From assembly GCF_002933355.1 (NCBI RefSeq), contig NZ_PDKU01000004.1, forward strand, positions 1 to 64,000: a stretch of 64,000 bases of DNA. Direction: 5' to 3'. Below the pieces are notes generated by a model. That model saw only the letters and a program-made list of their open reading frames with translations. It ran no database searches and had not been told where the DNA came from. Each line of letters opens with the position of its first letter. Positions within the stretch are counted from its first letter, which is position 1. Positions 9,543 through 19,231 of this stretch are shown one piece after another. The DNA is from Candidatus Pantoea edessiphila (GTDB taxonomy: Bacteria; Pseudomonadota; Gammaproteobacteria; Enterobacterales; Enterobacteriaceae). Made by a program: the position numbers and the translations under genes.

Positions 9543-9813
9543 TTTTAGATTTTGTTCTATTATTAACTTCAGATGTTTTTACTTTCTTGATTAATGTATT
9601 AACTTTATTGGAAAATTGGGCTCCCTGATGTTTCCAGTATTCTATGCGGTTTAAATTTAGAGATACATTTTTTTCTTTTCCGTAAGGAATTGGATTAAAG
9701 AATCCCACGTTTTCAATAAATAAACCATTACGTGATTTACGACTATCAGCAACAACTACCTGATAAAATGGACGTTTCTTAACACCATGTCTTGCTAATC
9801 TAATTATTACCAT
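9535..9813 (-). CDS. rpsP: 30S ribosomal protein S16
   Basis: Small-subunit protein needed for early 30S assembly. It has 92 residues (E. coli 82), with the conserved [23 protein letters not shown] start and the [21 protein letters not shown] core. The C-terminal tail is lysine-rich and slightly longer than usual. AAAGGA precedes the ATG. First gene of the rpsP-rimM-trmD-rplS operon. Confidence 0.97.
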   Translation of the reverse strand: MVIIRLARHGVKKRPFYQVVVADSRKSRNGLFIENVGFFNPIPYGKEKNVSLNLNRIEYWKHQGAQFSNKVNTLIKKVKTSEVNNRTKSKNE

Positions 9814-9868
9814 AATATTTTTCCTTTTGTGATAACAGAAAATCCAACGTTTTATTTAAAGAAACCGA

Positions 9869-9893
9869 ATTTTATTCTAATATAGAATAAAAT
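9869..9893 (-). terminator. Hairpin between ffh and rpsP
   Basis: A perfect 11-base inverted repeat ATTTTATTCTA / TAGAATAAAAT with a 3-base loop lies 31 bases after the ffh stop and 56 bases before the rpsP start. It is probably the ffh terminator, though it could be an rpsP leader element. The stem is A-T rich and the U-run after it is interrupted. Confidence 0.5.
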
Positions 9894-9923
9894 ATTATTA
9901 TCATCAATTTCTATAATAATACT

Positions 9924-11285
9924 CTAACGTTTATAAAAATCATATGGAATTATATTTTTTATATATTTGGTTATGTTATTTATTTTGCTTTTTTTTATTT
10001 TTTTCATTATATTTTGCATATCATTAAATTGTTTAAGTAATTTATTAACGTCTTGCACTTTATTACCTGAACCATTGGCAATTCGAAGCTTACGTGCACC
10101 TTTAATGATATTTGGGTTTTTTCTTTCTTTTACTGTCATTGAGCTAATTATAGCTTCCATACGTATTAACATTTCATCATCTATTGCCGGTTTAATATTA
10201 TTTGATATGTTTCCTAAACCTGGTATTTTTTTTACTAAGTCTGATATATTACCTATTTTTCTTATTTGTTTTAATTGTTGAAGAAAGTCAATTAAATTAA
10301 AATTTTCCCCTTTTTTTATTTTCTCACTTAGATTCTCTGCTTGTTCACTGTCAATTTTATTTTCTATATCTTCTATTAATGATATTACATCTCCCATCCC
10401 AAGAATACGAGAAGCGATACGATCAGGATAGAATTGTTCTAAAGCTTCTAATTTTTCACCCGTACCTATAAATTTTATAGGTTTGCCAGTTGTATAGCGA
10501 ATCGATAATGCTGCTCCTCCTCTTGCATCACTATCGGCTTTTGTTAAAATCACACCAGTAAAAGATAATATCTTATCAAAAATTTTTGCAGCATTAACAA
10601 TATCTTGACCCATCATAGCGTCAATCACAAACAAAGTTTCTATTGGGTTAATTGCATTATATATTTGTTTTAATTCTTCCATCATAGAATCATTAATATG
10701 CAGTCGACCCGCAGTATCTACTAATAAAACATCATAAAGTTTAATCGTAGCTTCTTTTAATGCATTTTTTGCAATACAAATTGGTTTTTCATTATAACTA
10801 GATGGATAGAAATCTACATCAATCTGATTTGATAGAGTTTCAAGTTGTTTAATTGCTGCTGGACGGTAAATATCTGTAGACACTATCAGAACTTTTTTTT
10901 TGTGTTTTTCTTTTAAAAATTTAGCTAATTTTCCTGTGCTAGTGGTTTTACCTGTACCCTGTAGACCAATTAATAATACAACTGCAGGCGGTGGTACAGC
11001 TAGATTAAGCGTATTATTTTCTTTACCCATAGCTATAATAAGTTCATTACGAACTATTTTAATAAATTCTTGTCCTGGAGTCATTCTTTTATTTACTTCT
11101 TGACCAACAGCTTTTTCTTTAACGCAATTAATAAAACTACGAACAACAGGTAATGAAACATCCGCTTCTAATAAAGCTATGCTAATATCATGAAGAGTTT
11201 GTTTGATGTTTTCTTCTGTTAATCTTCCTATACCACGAATATTTTTTAAAGTTGTTGATAGACGATTAGTTAAGTTATTAAACAA
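9924..11285 (-). CDS. ffh: Signal recognition particle protein Ffh
   Basis: GTPase subunit of the signal recognition particle; with 4.5S RNA it delivers inner-membrane proteins to FtsY and the translocon. It has 453 residues (E. coli 453). N-domain (about 1-90), G-domain with GLQGTGKTTSTGKLA near residue 100, DTAGR and TKADSDARGG, then the M-domain. The M-domain has few methionines and many Lys and Ile, as expected in an A+T-rich symbiont. The start is TTG (11285), fixed by homology (FNNLTNRLS). It lies upstream of rpsP, as in E. coli. An in-frame nine-A run lies near 10892-10900. Confidence 0.96.
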   Translation of the reverse strand: MFNNLTNRLSTTLKNIRGIGRLTEENIKQTLHDISIALLEADVSLPVVRSFINCVKEKAVGQEVNKRMTPGQEFIKIVRNELIIAMGKENNTLNLAVPPPAVVLLIGLQGTGKTTSTGKLAKFLKEKHKKKVLIVSTDIYRPAAIKQLETLSNQIDVDFYPSSYNEKPICIAKNALKEATIKLYDVLLVDTAGRLHINDSMMEELKQIYNAINPIETLFVIDAMMGQDIVNAAKIFDKILSFTGVILTKADSDARGGAALSIRYTTGKPIKFIGTGEKLEALEQFYPDRIASRILGMGDVISLIEDIENKIDSEQAENLSEKIKKGENFNLIDFLQQLKQIRKIGNISDLVKKIPGLGNISNNIKPAIDDEMLIRMEAIISSMTVKERKNPNIIKGARKLRIANGSGNKVQDVNKLLKQFNDMQNIMKKIKKSKINNITKYIKNIIPYDFYKR

Positions 11286-11960
11286 TTGTATCTCACTTTC
11301 AATGTTAACAATTACTAATTAATGTGATTTAGATTATAACATAATTGCAAAACAATTTATTAGCTTGAAGGACTTAAATGAATATAAAAAAAATAAGTAA
11401 TGTTTTTATTATAGTTTTATATAAATATAATATATTATATAAAAACTTTTTATAATTATTACAAAAATATTTAGTCTACAAAATTTTTATCATTATTTTA
11501 ATATAACATAATTCTTAATATACATGAAAGCAATTATGTAATTATTAAAATAAAATCATATATTTATATAAAAATTTCATCTATTTTAAAAACATCAGAA
11601 ATAAAGGATTGCACATAATCAAAAATTACTTACAACAAATTACTCTTAATCGTTTATTGTTTATTAAAAATGTAATATTTATTTCTTTCAGTCTTTCATA
11701 TTATGCTTTTAAAACATTATTATCATAAATAATGATATTATATTGTTATAATCTGTATCATATGATTTTTTCGATAATCAAAGTATATGATTTATAAATT
11801 GATATTTATTAATTATAGAATGATGGAGAATTGATAATTATATGACCATTATAAAAAATATTAAAATTTTTATTGTTACGTAAATAGTATAACATTATTT
11901 ATATTATGTTCATAACATGAAGTATTTTATTTAAATAACTTAAACAACATAATAAATAAA
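11286..11960. other. 675-base region without a recognisable gene, between ffh and gshA
   Basis: This is the longest empty stretch in the window and marks a break in E. coli-like order: ypjD, grpE, smpB, ssrA and others follow ffh in E. coli and are absent here. The sequence is very A+T-rich with no long open frame. A 25-codon frame at 11378-11455 is probably chance. It should contain the ffh promoter (minus strand) and the gshA 3' end. Confidence 0.5.
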
Positions 11961-13544
11961 TTATGTTATATATTTGTTATTTCTATAATTTAAATTACTT
12001 ATATAATTTTCAAAATCTAGTGAATCACTATTTTCAATTTTTTGTTGTTCAATAATAGAATTTTCTGCTTTAATTCTAAAATCCTCTTCTTTTAATATCT
12101 TTAAAGATTTTGAACAAAAAAAACTGTGGTATTTTTTTGATAATGAAATACCAGTTTTAATTATGCCTTCTTTTTTTATAAGATCTAGAATACGAGCAGA
12201 ATAAGTTAATTCAGGATTATCAAAATATAAAAAAAGTGTATTACAAGTTTTTTGATATTGCATATTATTTTCATTTTTATCTAAAATTTCTGCAATTTTA
12301 TATAAATCGTTAAAAATTTTTTTACCTGTTTCTACTAGAGAATATTTTTTGTTATTGTCTCCTATATAAATTTTTTGATTTGGTTTTCGTCCTTCTAGTG
12401 TTACAATTTTCCAATTTTTATTGTTGTAATAAAGCTCTTTAAAGTTCATTTCAGAAGTATCAGCTAAAATACACCAAATTAAAAATAAATCAAGAAAATA
12501 CACTTGTATATTATCTATACCTACACCTGAAAATGGATTTACATCAATAGATCTTACTTCTACGTATTCAATACCTTTTGTTAGCAGCGTATCTATATAC
12601 GATTGACCAGAAATATTAATACACTTAGGACGTATTGGTGAATACAATTCATTTTCAATCTGAAGAATATTGGTATTAATTTGCATTCTTTTTCCACTTT
12701 TATCTTTAATTCCTATATCTATAAAATTTTTCCATGGTGTTGTTAGTGCTTTTTTCAATGTGTTAACGTATTCTTCAATAGAATTAAATGTTATTTTTAA
12801 TATACTTTGAGCCTTATTATTATATCCTAAATCACTTAAACGTAATGATGTTGCATAAGGTAACCAAAGTGTATTTTTATCATTTTTTTCAAATGGTAAT
12901 TTGATTGGATTATTTTGTAAAAAACTAGAACATATTGCAGGTGAAGCGCCAAAAAGATATGGAATAATCCAACCAAAACGATAATAATTACGAATTAATA
13001 TTAAATATCCCTTTGAAACAGTTTCTGTACAATTTTTCAAGTTTCTAAAATTTGCCCATTCTTGCCAAAACGAAAAGGGTAATGAAAAATTGTAATGAAT
13101 GCCAGATATAATTTGCATCATAGCACCATATCTATTTTTTAAACCTTCACGATAGAGAGTCTTCATCAATCCAACATTAGACGTACCATAACTAGCTAAT
13201 TTAATTTCATTTATATTTTTAATTCTACAAGGCATACTTAAAGACCACATCAACTCTTTGTCTAACTTACGCGCAACATAACAATGAATATCTCTTAAAA
13301 AAGAGAGTGTATATTCTATTCTATTGTCAACTGGTGTCACGAATTCTAATAAAGATTCAGCGAAATCAGTGGTAATCCATTCATTTTTAAGAGAAGACCC
13401 TAATGATAAAGGATGCTCACTATTTGCAATATTACCATTTGGTTCTATTCTTAATGTTTCGCGTTCAATACCTCTATTGATTTTTTTAAAAATATATGAA
13501 TTTTTTCTCAACCAAGATAGTGTATTAGATATATCCGGGAGCAT
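11961..13544 (-). CDS. gshA: Glutamate-cysteine ligase
   Basis: First and limiting step of glutathione synthesis: joins glutamate and cysteine with ATP. It has 527 residues (E. coli 518), colinear throughout. Conserved segments include GIERETLRI, WITTDFAESLLEFVTP, SGIHYNFSLP, RNYYRFGWIIPYLFGASPAICSSF, YATSLRLSDLGY, IEYVEVRSIDVNPFS and LEGRKPN. ATG 13544 follows an AGG-containing ribosome site. It uses cysteine that the cys genes in this window help to make. As in E. coli it lies near the tRNA-Arg/tRNA-Ser/csrA cluster. Confidence 0.96.
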   Translation of the reverse strand: MLPDISNTLSWLRKNSYIFKKINRGIERETLRIEPNGNIANSEHPLSLGSSLKNEWITTDFAESLLEFVTPVDNRIEYTLSFLRDIHCYVARKLDKELMWSLSMPCRIKNINEIKLASYGTSNVGLMKTLYREGLKNRYGAMMQIISGIHYNFSLPFSFWQEWANFRNLKNCTETVSKGYLILIRNYYRFGWIIPYLFGASPAICSSFLQNNPIKLPFEKNDKNTLWLPYATSLRLSDLGYNNKAQSILKITFNSIEEYVNTLKKALTTPWKNFIDIGIKDKSGKRMQINTNILQIENELYSPIRPKCINISGQSYIDTLLTKGIEYVEVRSIDVNPFSGVGIDNIQVYFLDLFLIWCILADTSEMNFKELYYNNKNWKIVTLEGRKPNQKIYIGDNNKKYSLVETGKKIFNDLYKIAEILDKNENNMQYQKTCNTLFLYFDNPELTYSARILDLIKKEGIIKTGISLSKKYHSFFCSKSLKILKEEDFRIKAENSIIEQQKIENSDSLDFENYISNLNYRNNKYIT

Positions 13545-13843
13545 ATTAACCTCCGGCTTAAAAATAATTTATTCTCACTTATAAAATTAATATTAAAAAA
13601 TAAAAGTAGCGGTTTAAATCAAAAATGTTATTTTAAATCAATTTTAATATATATAATTATAAATTTGTCTCTATAGCAGTTTTATGATTTTACAATCATG
13701 AATTTTTAATTCATTGGGATAAATATCGTTTGTACTAATTAATAATTTTCTTTCATATATTAAATTATTTTATAAGTAAGGATAAATAATTAATATTTTA
13801 TGTCAGAGGATAGAAAAATAAATTATTATAATAATTAGATAAT
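13545..13843. other. gshA upstream region and tRNA 3' flank
   Basis: No gene. Two small adjacent hairpins, ATGATT-ttac-AATCAT (about 13684-13699) and ATGAAT-tttta-ATTCAT (about 13698-13714), lie after tRNA-Arg on the minus strand and before gshA. They might end the tRNA transcript, but no U-run supports this. Confidence 0.3.
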
Positions 13844-13917
13844 TGCATCCGGGAGGATTCGAACCTCCGACCGCTCGGTTCGTAGCCGAGTACTCTGTCC
13901 AACTGAGCTACGGATGC
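13844..13917 (-). tRNA. tRNA-Arg (anticodon ACG)
   Basis: The minus strand folds into a full cloverleaf. Acceptor arms GCATCCG / CGGATGC, anticodon stem CTCGG / CCGAG around loop CTACGAA, and GGTTCGAATCC in the T arm. Anticodon ACG (inosine after editing by TadA) reads CGN codons. It is 74 bases without CCA; the following bases ATT show that CCA is not encoded and must be added. Nearly identical to the E. coli argVYZQ tRNA. Confidence 0.97.
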
Positions 13918-13931
13918 ATTAAATAAGATGA

Positions 13932-14020
13932 CGGTGAGAGAGGGATTCGAACCCTCGAGTAGTTTTTAACCACATACTCCCTTAGCAGGGGAGCGCCTTC
14001 AGCCTCTCGGCCATCTCACC
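13932..14020 (-). tRNA. tRNA-Ser (anticodon GCT)
   Basis: Class II tRNA of 89 bases with a long variable arm. Acceptor GGTGAGA / TCTCACC, anticodon stem CTCCC / GGGAG around CTGCTAA (anticodon GCT, reads AGC and AGT). It closely matches E. coli serV. CCA is not encoded (TCA follows). Tandem with tRNA-Arg, 14 bases apart, likely one transcript. Confidence 0.97.
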
Positions 14021-14045
14021 TATAGGTAACTTCCGTTTGAACTTA

Positions 14046-14076
14046 ATTATATTACTTCTCTATTTTAATAAGTCAA
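14046..14076 (-). promoter_or_regulatory. Promoter for tRNA-Ser/tRNA-Arg
   Basis: On the minus strand a -35 box TTGACT (14076-14071) is followed at 16 bases by TAATAT (14054-14049), or at 19 bases by TATAAT (14051-14046). It lies about 25 bases upstream of the tRNA-Ser 5' end and downstream of the csrA terminator, so the tRNAs need their own promoter. Confidence 0.6.
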
Positions 14077-14159
14077 ATATTTTTTGAATATAATTTTAAT
14101 AAAAATATAAAATTTAATTAAAAAATATCATTAATTAGTTGTAATAAAATAAAATTATT

Positions 14160-14185
14160 CGCCTCGCTTTGTTTTGTGCGAGGCG
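14160..14185 (-). terminator. csrA terminator
   Basis: A perfect 8-base stem CGCCTCGC / GCGAGGCG with a 10-base loop, followed on the minus strand by an A+T stretch with short U-runs. Such a G+C-rich stem stands out strongly in this A+T-rich sequence. It lies 24 bases after the csrA stop. Confidence 0.75.
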
Positions 14186-14208
14186 CTAAAATTTAATTAA
14201 ATACTTAT

Positions 14209-14379
14209 TTATTTAGTTTTAGATTGAATACGCTGATAAATTTCTTCACGATGTACGGATATTTCTTTAGGTGCTGTGACACCAATACGCACTTGATTAC
14301 CCTTAACTCCTAATACCGTTACAGTTACTTCATTACCAATTACTAGGGTTTCACCAACTCTACGAGTTAGAATAAGCAT
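14209..14379 (-). CDS. csrA: Carbon storage regulator CsrA
   Basis: Small dimeric RNA-binding protein that controls translation and stability of mRNAs by binding GGA motifs. It has 56 residues (E. coli 61), starting [15 protein letters not shown] and ending at [12 protein letters not shown], with the RNA-binding LTRR strand and Arg44 region (SVHRE) intact; only the C-terminal tail is shorter. ATG 14379 matches the family; an in-frame upstream start at 14397 would run through the ribosome site. The leader has GAGGAGC just before ATG, a plausible self-binding site. It is often lost in strongly reduced symbionts. Confidence 0.96.
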   Translation of the reverse strand: MLILTRRVGETLVIGNEVTVTVLGVKGNQVRIGVTAPKEISVHREEIYQRIQSKTK

Positions 14380-14624
14380 TATTTGCTCCTCAAGCAATAA
14401 AAAGAGTCGGGCTTATGTGGTGGATTCCTTTTCTTTATAACTCATTATTTTTATTGTTAAATAGTAATCATCAATGATACATAAAATTATGCATATTGCT
14501 AGTATATAGTACAGTGTATTTTATATAAGTTTAACTGAAGTGCACTATTTAATTAAAATTTATCAAATAAATGTTTCATTAGAGCAAGAAAAATTTTTCT
14601 AGTACTCTTTTCTATAGTAATTGA

Positions 14625-17255
14625 CTATAAACGGTTATAAACCCATGATTTAATACTTGATAATGTATCCTTTAATGCTTTTATATTTTTACCACCGGCC
14701 CTTGCTAAATCTGATTTTCCGCCACCTTTCCCATCAATTTGTTTTGCTAAATAATAAATTAGTTCATGAGCTGGAAAACGGCTAGTTAAATCTTTAGTTA
14801 CACTAGCGATTAATAAAATTTTACTCTGTGTTACTGTTGCTAATACTATAATTGAAGAATGTAATTGATGTCTTAATTGAAGTATTATATTATTCATCAT
14901 TGACGGAGTGGTATTTTCTATTTTATTTACTAAAAGCTTAATTCCCTCTATATTAATAGCATTATTGATTAATATTTTACTATCATTAGAAGCTTTTTCA
15001 TTAAGTAATTGATCTATTTGTTTTTCAAGGATATTAGATTTTTGAATTAAACTCTCAATTTTCTGATCTAGATTTTCAACATTAGTTTTCATCTTATCAG
15101 ATATATTATGTAATGTATTTTTATAAATATTTATCTGATTCAATACAGCTTTGCTTGTTATACCTTCGATTCTACGTATACTTGAAGCTATTCCAGATTC
15201 AGATCTTATAAAACACAAACCAATTTCACCTGTACTTACTGCATGAGTGCCACCACATAATTCTGTTGAAAAACTTCCTATTCTTACAACCCGAACATTT
15301 TTACTATATTTTTGTTTAAATAACATTTTTGCTCCTTGAATTTTTGCTTCTTCAAGATTTGTGGTTTTCGTTATGACAGGTAAATTACAGTAAATTTGTT
15401 CATTTATAATTTCTTCAATTTTATTGATTTCGTTTTTTTTCAGAGCACTATGGTGTAAAAAATCAAAACGAAAATAGCTATCACTTATGAACGATCCTTT
15501 TTGTAATATATGATTACCTAAAACTTTACATAGTGCAGAGTGTAACATATGTGTTGCTGAATGATTCAAAGAAATAAGTCTACGATATGTTGTATCGACC
15601 ATAGTTTCACAAATATCACCAATAGATAAATTACCTGATAATAATATACCTATATGATAAGTTAAATTTCCATATTTTTTGGTATCATTTATAACAAATT
15701 TAGCATTTTGTTTGATTAGAATACCGATATCTCCAATTTGACCACCAGACTCACCATAAAAAGGAGTTTTGTCTAAAATAATTATAGCATTTTGCATATT
15801 AGTAGAAATATTTTCTACTTTTTCATCTAAAACATATATTAATTTTATCACGGATAATGAATTAAGTTGTTCATATCCAATAAAAGAAGATTCAATATTA
15901 TAGTTCATCAAATTATTACGATGAAACTCGAATTGATTTGATTTACGAGCACGTGATTGCTGTGATAACATTGCTTTTTCAAAACATGACATATCTATTG
16001 TAACATTGCGTTCTTTGCATATATCTTTAGTGCAATCAACAGGAAAACCAAAAGTATCATGCAGATAAAAAACAAACTCACCGTTTAAAGTTTTACCCTG
16101 CAAATTTGAAAGTTTTTCATTTAGTAATGAACGACCTCTTTGAAAGATTTTAGCAAACTGCTCCTCTTCAAATTTCAATACTTTTTCTATTTGAGTTTGT
16201 TTATTACTTAAATCGTTTGGTTTTGTATTTATAATTTCAATGAAGGGTTTAACTAATAGATAAAAAAATGATTTTTTAGCACCCAATTTTTTTCCATGAC
16301 GAATTGCGCGACGAATGATACGACGTAGGACATAACCACGGTTTTCATTTGAAGGAAGAACACCATCCGCAATTAAAAAAACAGAAGAACGTATATGATC
16401 TGCAATAACTTTAAGAGAATTATTATGAATGTCTTGAATACCAATAAGTTGTGCTATTTTATCAATTAATTTTTTAAAAAAATCAATTTCATAATTTGAT
16501 CTAACATTTTGAATGACAGAAGTTATGCGTTCAAGACCCATACCAGTGTCAATAGAAGGTTTAAACAAAGGTAACATAATCCCATCAGATTGACGATCAA
16601 ATTGTAAAAAAACTATATTCCATAATTCAAGATAATCATTATTGTGTAATGTTAAATCAATATTAAACAAATCTGAACTGAGATTTCTATAATCATATAT
16701 AATTTCAGTACAAGGACCACAGGGACCAGTATCCCCCATTTGCCAAAAATTATCTGATAAATAAGGTATACCCTGCTGATCTCCAACTTTAATAATACGA
16801 TTATTTGGAATACCAATGTCGTTAGCCCATATATTGTAAGTCTCACTATCTGATATATAAACAGTAACAAATAAACGATTTTTAGGTATGTTAAACCATT
16901 TATTGCTTGTCAGTAATTCCCAAGCAAACAAAATAGCTTCTTTTTTAAAATAATCACCAAAACTAAAATTACCAAGCATCTCAAAAAAAGTATTATGTCT
17001 TTTAGTGTACCCTACATGTTTTAAGTCATTATGCTTACCACCTGCTCTAATACAACGCTGACATGTCACAGCGCGAGTATAATCAACTCGTTCCTGACAT
17101 AGAAAAATTTTTTTAAATTGATTCATTCCAGCATTTGTAAATAATAAAGTCGTATCATTATCTGGAACTAATGAGCTACTATCTATAACTTTATGCCCTT
17201 TACTCTGAAAAAAATCGAGAAACATTTGACGGATCTCATTAGTACTTTTGATCAT
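14625..17255 (-). CDS. alaS: Alanyl-tRNA synthetase
   Basis: Charges tRNA-Ala. It has 876 residues, the same as E. coli. Class II catalytic core at about 1-240 (TNAGMNQFK, RCIRAGGKHNDL, HNTFFEMLGNFSFGDYFK), then the tRNA-recognition helical domain. The editing domain has the zinc/water-coordinating HSATHMLH and CGGTHA motifs, so mischarged Ser/Gly should be cleared. The C-terminal domain ends with GGGGKSDLARAGG. recX, found between recA and alaS in E. coli, is absent; only 117 bases separate the two genes. Confidence 0.97.
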   Translation of the reverse strand: MIKSTNEIRQMFLDFFQSKGHKVIDSSSLVPDNDTTLLFTNAGMNQFKKIFLCQERVDYTRAVTCQRCIRAGGKHNDLKHVGYTKRHNTFFEMLGNFSFGDYFKKEAILFAWELLTSNKWFNIPKNRLFVTVYISDSETYNIWANDIGIPNNRIIKVGDQQGIPYLSDNFWQMGDTGPCGPCTEIIYDYRNLSSDLFNIDLTLHNNDYLELWNIVFLQFDRQSDGIMLPLFKPSIDTGMGLERITSVIQNVRSNYEIDFFKKLIDKIAQLIGIQDIHNNSLKVIADHIRSSVFLIADGVLPSNENRGYVLRRIIRRAIRHGKKLGAKKSFFYLLVKPFIEIINTKPNDLSNKQTQIEKVLKFEEEQFAKIFQRGRSLLNEKLSNLQGKTLNGEFVFYLHDTFGFPVDCTKDICKERNVTIDMSCFEKAMLSQQSRARKSNQFEFHRNNLMNYNIESSFIGYEQLNSLSVIKLIYVLDEKVENISTNMQNAIIILDKTPFYGESGGQIGDIGILIKQNAKFVINDTKKYGNLTYHIGILLSGNLSIGDICETMVDTTYRRLISLNHSATHMLHSALCKVLGNHILQKGSFISDSYFRFDFLHHSALKKNEINKIEEIINEQIYCNLPVITKTTNLEEAKIQGAKMLFKQKYSKNVRVVRIGSFSTELCGGTHAVSTGEIGLCFIRSESGIASSIRRIEGITSKAVLNQINIYKNTLHNISDKMKTNVENLDQKIESLIQKSNILEKQIDQLLNEKASNDSKILINNAINIEGIKLLVNKIENTTPSMMNNIILQLRHQLHSSIIVLATVTQSKILLIASVTKDLTSRFPAHELIYYLAKQIDGKGGGKSDLARAGGKNIKALKDTLSSIKSWVYNRL

Positions 17256-17372
17256 ATGTTTATTTATATCCTACATATTTCATTGATAAATTTTTTCTAA
17301 TTATAATAAAATTATTAAAGATAATCTAAAAAAGCATAATTAATCATTCAATTAAATATATTTAAGGTAAAT

Positions 17373-18431
17373 TTAAACATTATTACTATTACTTAAGGAT
17401 TCATGTTGTTCAAGAGAAATTTCAGATAATGATTTATTATTATTTAATAACATTTCACGTAATTTATTATCAATTTCTTTTGCTATTGTTACATTATTTT
17501 TGAGAAAAATACTGGCGTTTAACTTACCTTGACCAATTTTATTGGATTTATAACTATACCAAGAACCGGACTTATCAATAAGTCCATATTTTACACCTAA
17601 TTCTATTAGTTCACCAAAAATATTAATACCTTCACCATACATAATTTGAAAATCAGCTTGTTTAAATGGAACCGCTATTTTGTTTTTAACAACTTTAACT
17701 CGAGTTTCACTACCAATAATATTATCTCCTTCCTTTATTGAACCAATACGACGAATATCAAGTCGAATAGAAGCATAAAACTTTAATGCATTACCACCGG
17801 TAGTTGTTTCTGGATTACCAAACATAACACCTATTTTCATACGGATTTGATTAATAAAAATTAATAATGTATTAGATTGCTTAAGATTACCAGCTAGTTT
17901 CCGCATTGCTTGACTCATCATACGTGCTGCAAGTCCCATATGTGAAGCACCAATTTCACCTTCAATTTCAGCTTTAGGAGTTAAGGCTGCTACAGAATCA
18001 ACAATTATAACATCGATAGCACCTGACCGCGCCAAAGCATCACAAATTTCTAATGCTTGTTCACCAGTATCTGGTTGTGAACATAATAAATTATCAATAT
18101 CAACTCCAAGTTTTTTAGCATATGTAGGATCTAAAGCATGTTCGGCATCAATGAAAGCACAAGTTTTTCCTTTAAATTGAGCAGCCGCAATAACTTGAAG
18201 AGTCAAAGTCGTTTTACCAGAAGATTCAGGACCATATATCTCAACAATACGACCTAAAGGAAGGCCTCCTGCTCCTAGAGCAATATCTAAAGATAATGAA
18301 CCTGTTGATATGGTTTCTACATCCATTGAACGATCTTCTCCTAAACGCATTATAGAACCTTTGCCAAACTGCTTTTCAATTTGAGATAATGCTGCTGCTA
18401 GTGCTTTCTTTTTATTTTCATCAATTGCCAT
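17373..18431 (-). CDS. recA: Recombinase RecA
   Basis: Forms filaments on single-stranded DNA, drives strand exchange and triggers LexA-type cleavage. It has 352 residues (E. coli 353). Walker [10 protein letters not shown] near residue 66, the L1 loop region ([24 protein letters not shown]) and L2 region ([25 protein letters not shown]) are intact. TAGGAG precedes the ATG. I saw no clear LexA box in the 65 bases upstream. Its presence gives the RecB/RecC proteins of this window a partner. Confidence 0.97.
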   Translation of the reverse strand: MAIDENKKKALAAALSQIEKQFGKGSIMRLGEDRSMDVETISTGSLSLDIALGAGGLPLGRIVEIYGPESSGKTTLTLQVIAAAQFKGKTCAFIDAEHALDPTYAKKLGVDIDNLLCSQPDTGEQALEICDALARSGAIDVIIVDSVAALTPKAEIEGEIGASHMGLAARMMSQAMRKLAGNLKQSNTLLIFINQIRMKIGVMFGNPETTTGGNALKFYASIRLDIRRIGSIKEGDNIIGSETRVKVVKNKIAVPFKQADFQIMYGEGINIFGELIELGVKYGLIDKSGSWYSYKSNKIGQGKLNASIFLKNNVTIAKEIDNKLREMLLNNNKSLSEISLEQHESLSNSNNV

Positions 18432-18496
18432 TTAAGCTCCTATTGTATTTATTATATAATAGATATTAAATTAAGTTATAATGCATGCTTAAATTA

Positions 18497-18991
18497 CTAA
18501 TTTAGTAAAAATTCATTATAAAAAATTTGCAATGCCCAATATACAGATTGACTTCTTATAATGTTACGATTCCCGTTAAATTTGTGATGGTAAGTTAACA
18601 CCTTTTTTTCAGGTGTAGCAAAACCAAACCATACTGTACCTATCGGATTATTAAGATTACTTCCACTTGGACCCGCTATACCGCTAACTGCAATAGAATA
18701 AGAAGATCCAGACTTACACTGAGCTTTTAAAGCCATTTCACTTACAATGATTTCACTAACTGCACCGTATTCTTGTAATAATTTATAATTTATACCTAAT
18801 ATTTTCTGCTTAGCTTTATAACTATAAGTTACAAATCCACATTCAAACCACATAGAACTGCCAATTGTATCCGTAAATATTTTAGAGATCCAACCACCAG
18901 TGCAAGATTCAGCACATGAAACAGTTGATTGTTTAATTTGCAATTGATTACCAATTGCTTTACTAATTATTTGTGATTTAGAACAAAACAT
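18497..18991 (-). CDS. pncC: Nicotinamide-nucleotide amidohydrolase PncC
   Basis: Deamidates nicotinamide mononucleotide, recycling the by-product of NAD-dependent DNA ligase. It has 164 residues (E. coli YgaD/PncC 165). The CinA C-terminal domain motifs are visible: TVSCAESCTGGWISK, FVTYSYKAK, GAVSE, SGIAGPSG and VGTVWFG. AAGGA precedes the ATG. It lies upstream of recA, as in E. coli. Confidence 0.93.
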   Translation of the reverse strand: MFCSKSQIISKAIGNQLQIKQSTVSCAESCTGGWISKIFTDTIGSSMWFECGFVTYSYKAKQKILGINYKLLQEYGAVSEIIVSEMALKAQCKSGSSYSIAVSGIAGPSGSNLNNPIGTVWFGFATPEKKVLTYHHKFNGNRNIIRSQSVYWALQIFYNEFLLN

Positions 18992-19231
18992 AATTCCTTC
19001 TTCGAAGATTTATTTTAAAAAATAATAATTATTATATAAAATCCTTTAGTAGTATAAAAGGGTTATAATATCTATATTGTTTGATTATAATTAAAATTTA
19101 AAAACAAAATACTCAATAATAGATAATATTTATTTTTATTGAATAAATAAAAATAAATATTTTATGTATCAATAAAATATTATTTTCTATATAAAAAATT
19201 AAATATCAATGTTTAAAAAAAGAGAAATATA

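Noticed and set aside
11378-11455. A 25-codon frame with a GAAGGA-like site upstream, in the ffh-gshA gap
   Set aside because: It encodes mostly Ile, Lys, Asn, Tyr and Phe, as expected of chance A+T-rich sequence, and resembles no known protein.
16652-16870. 72-codon hydrophobic frame inside alaS on the same strand
   Set aside because: It is a shifted frame of a conserved part of alaS; its hydrophobic look comes from A+T-rich codons.
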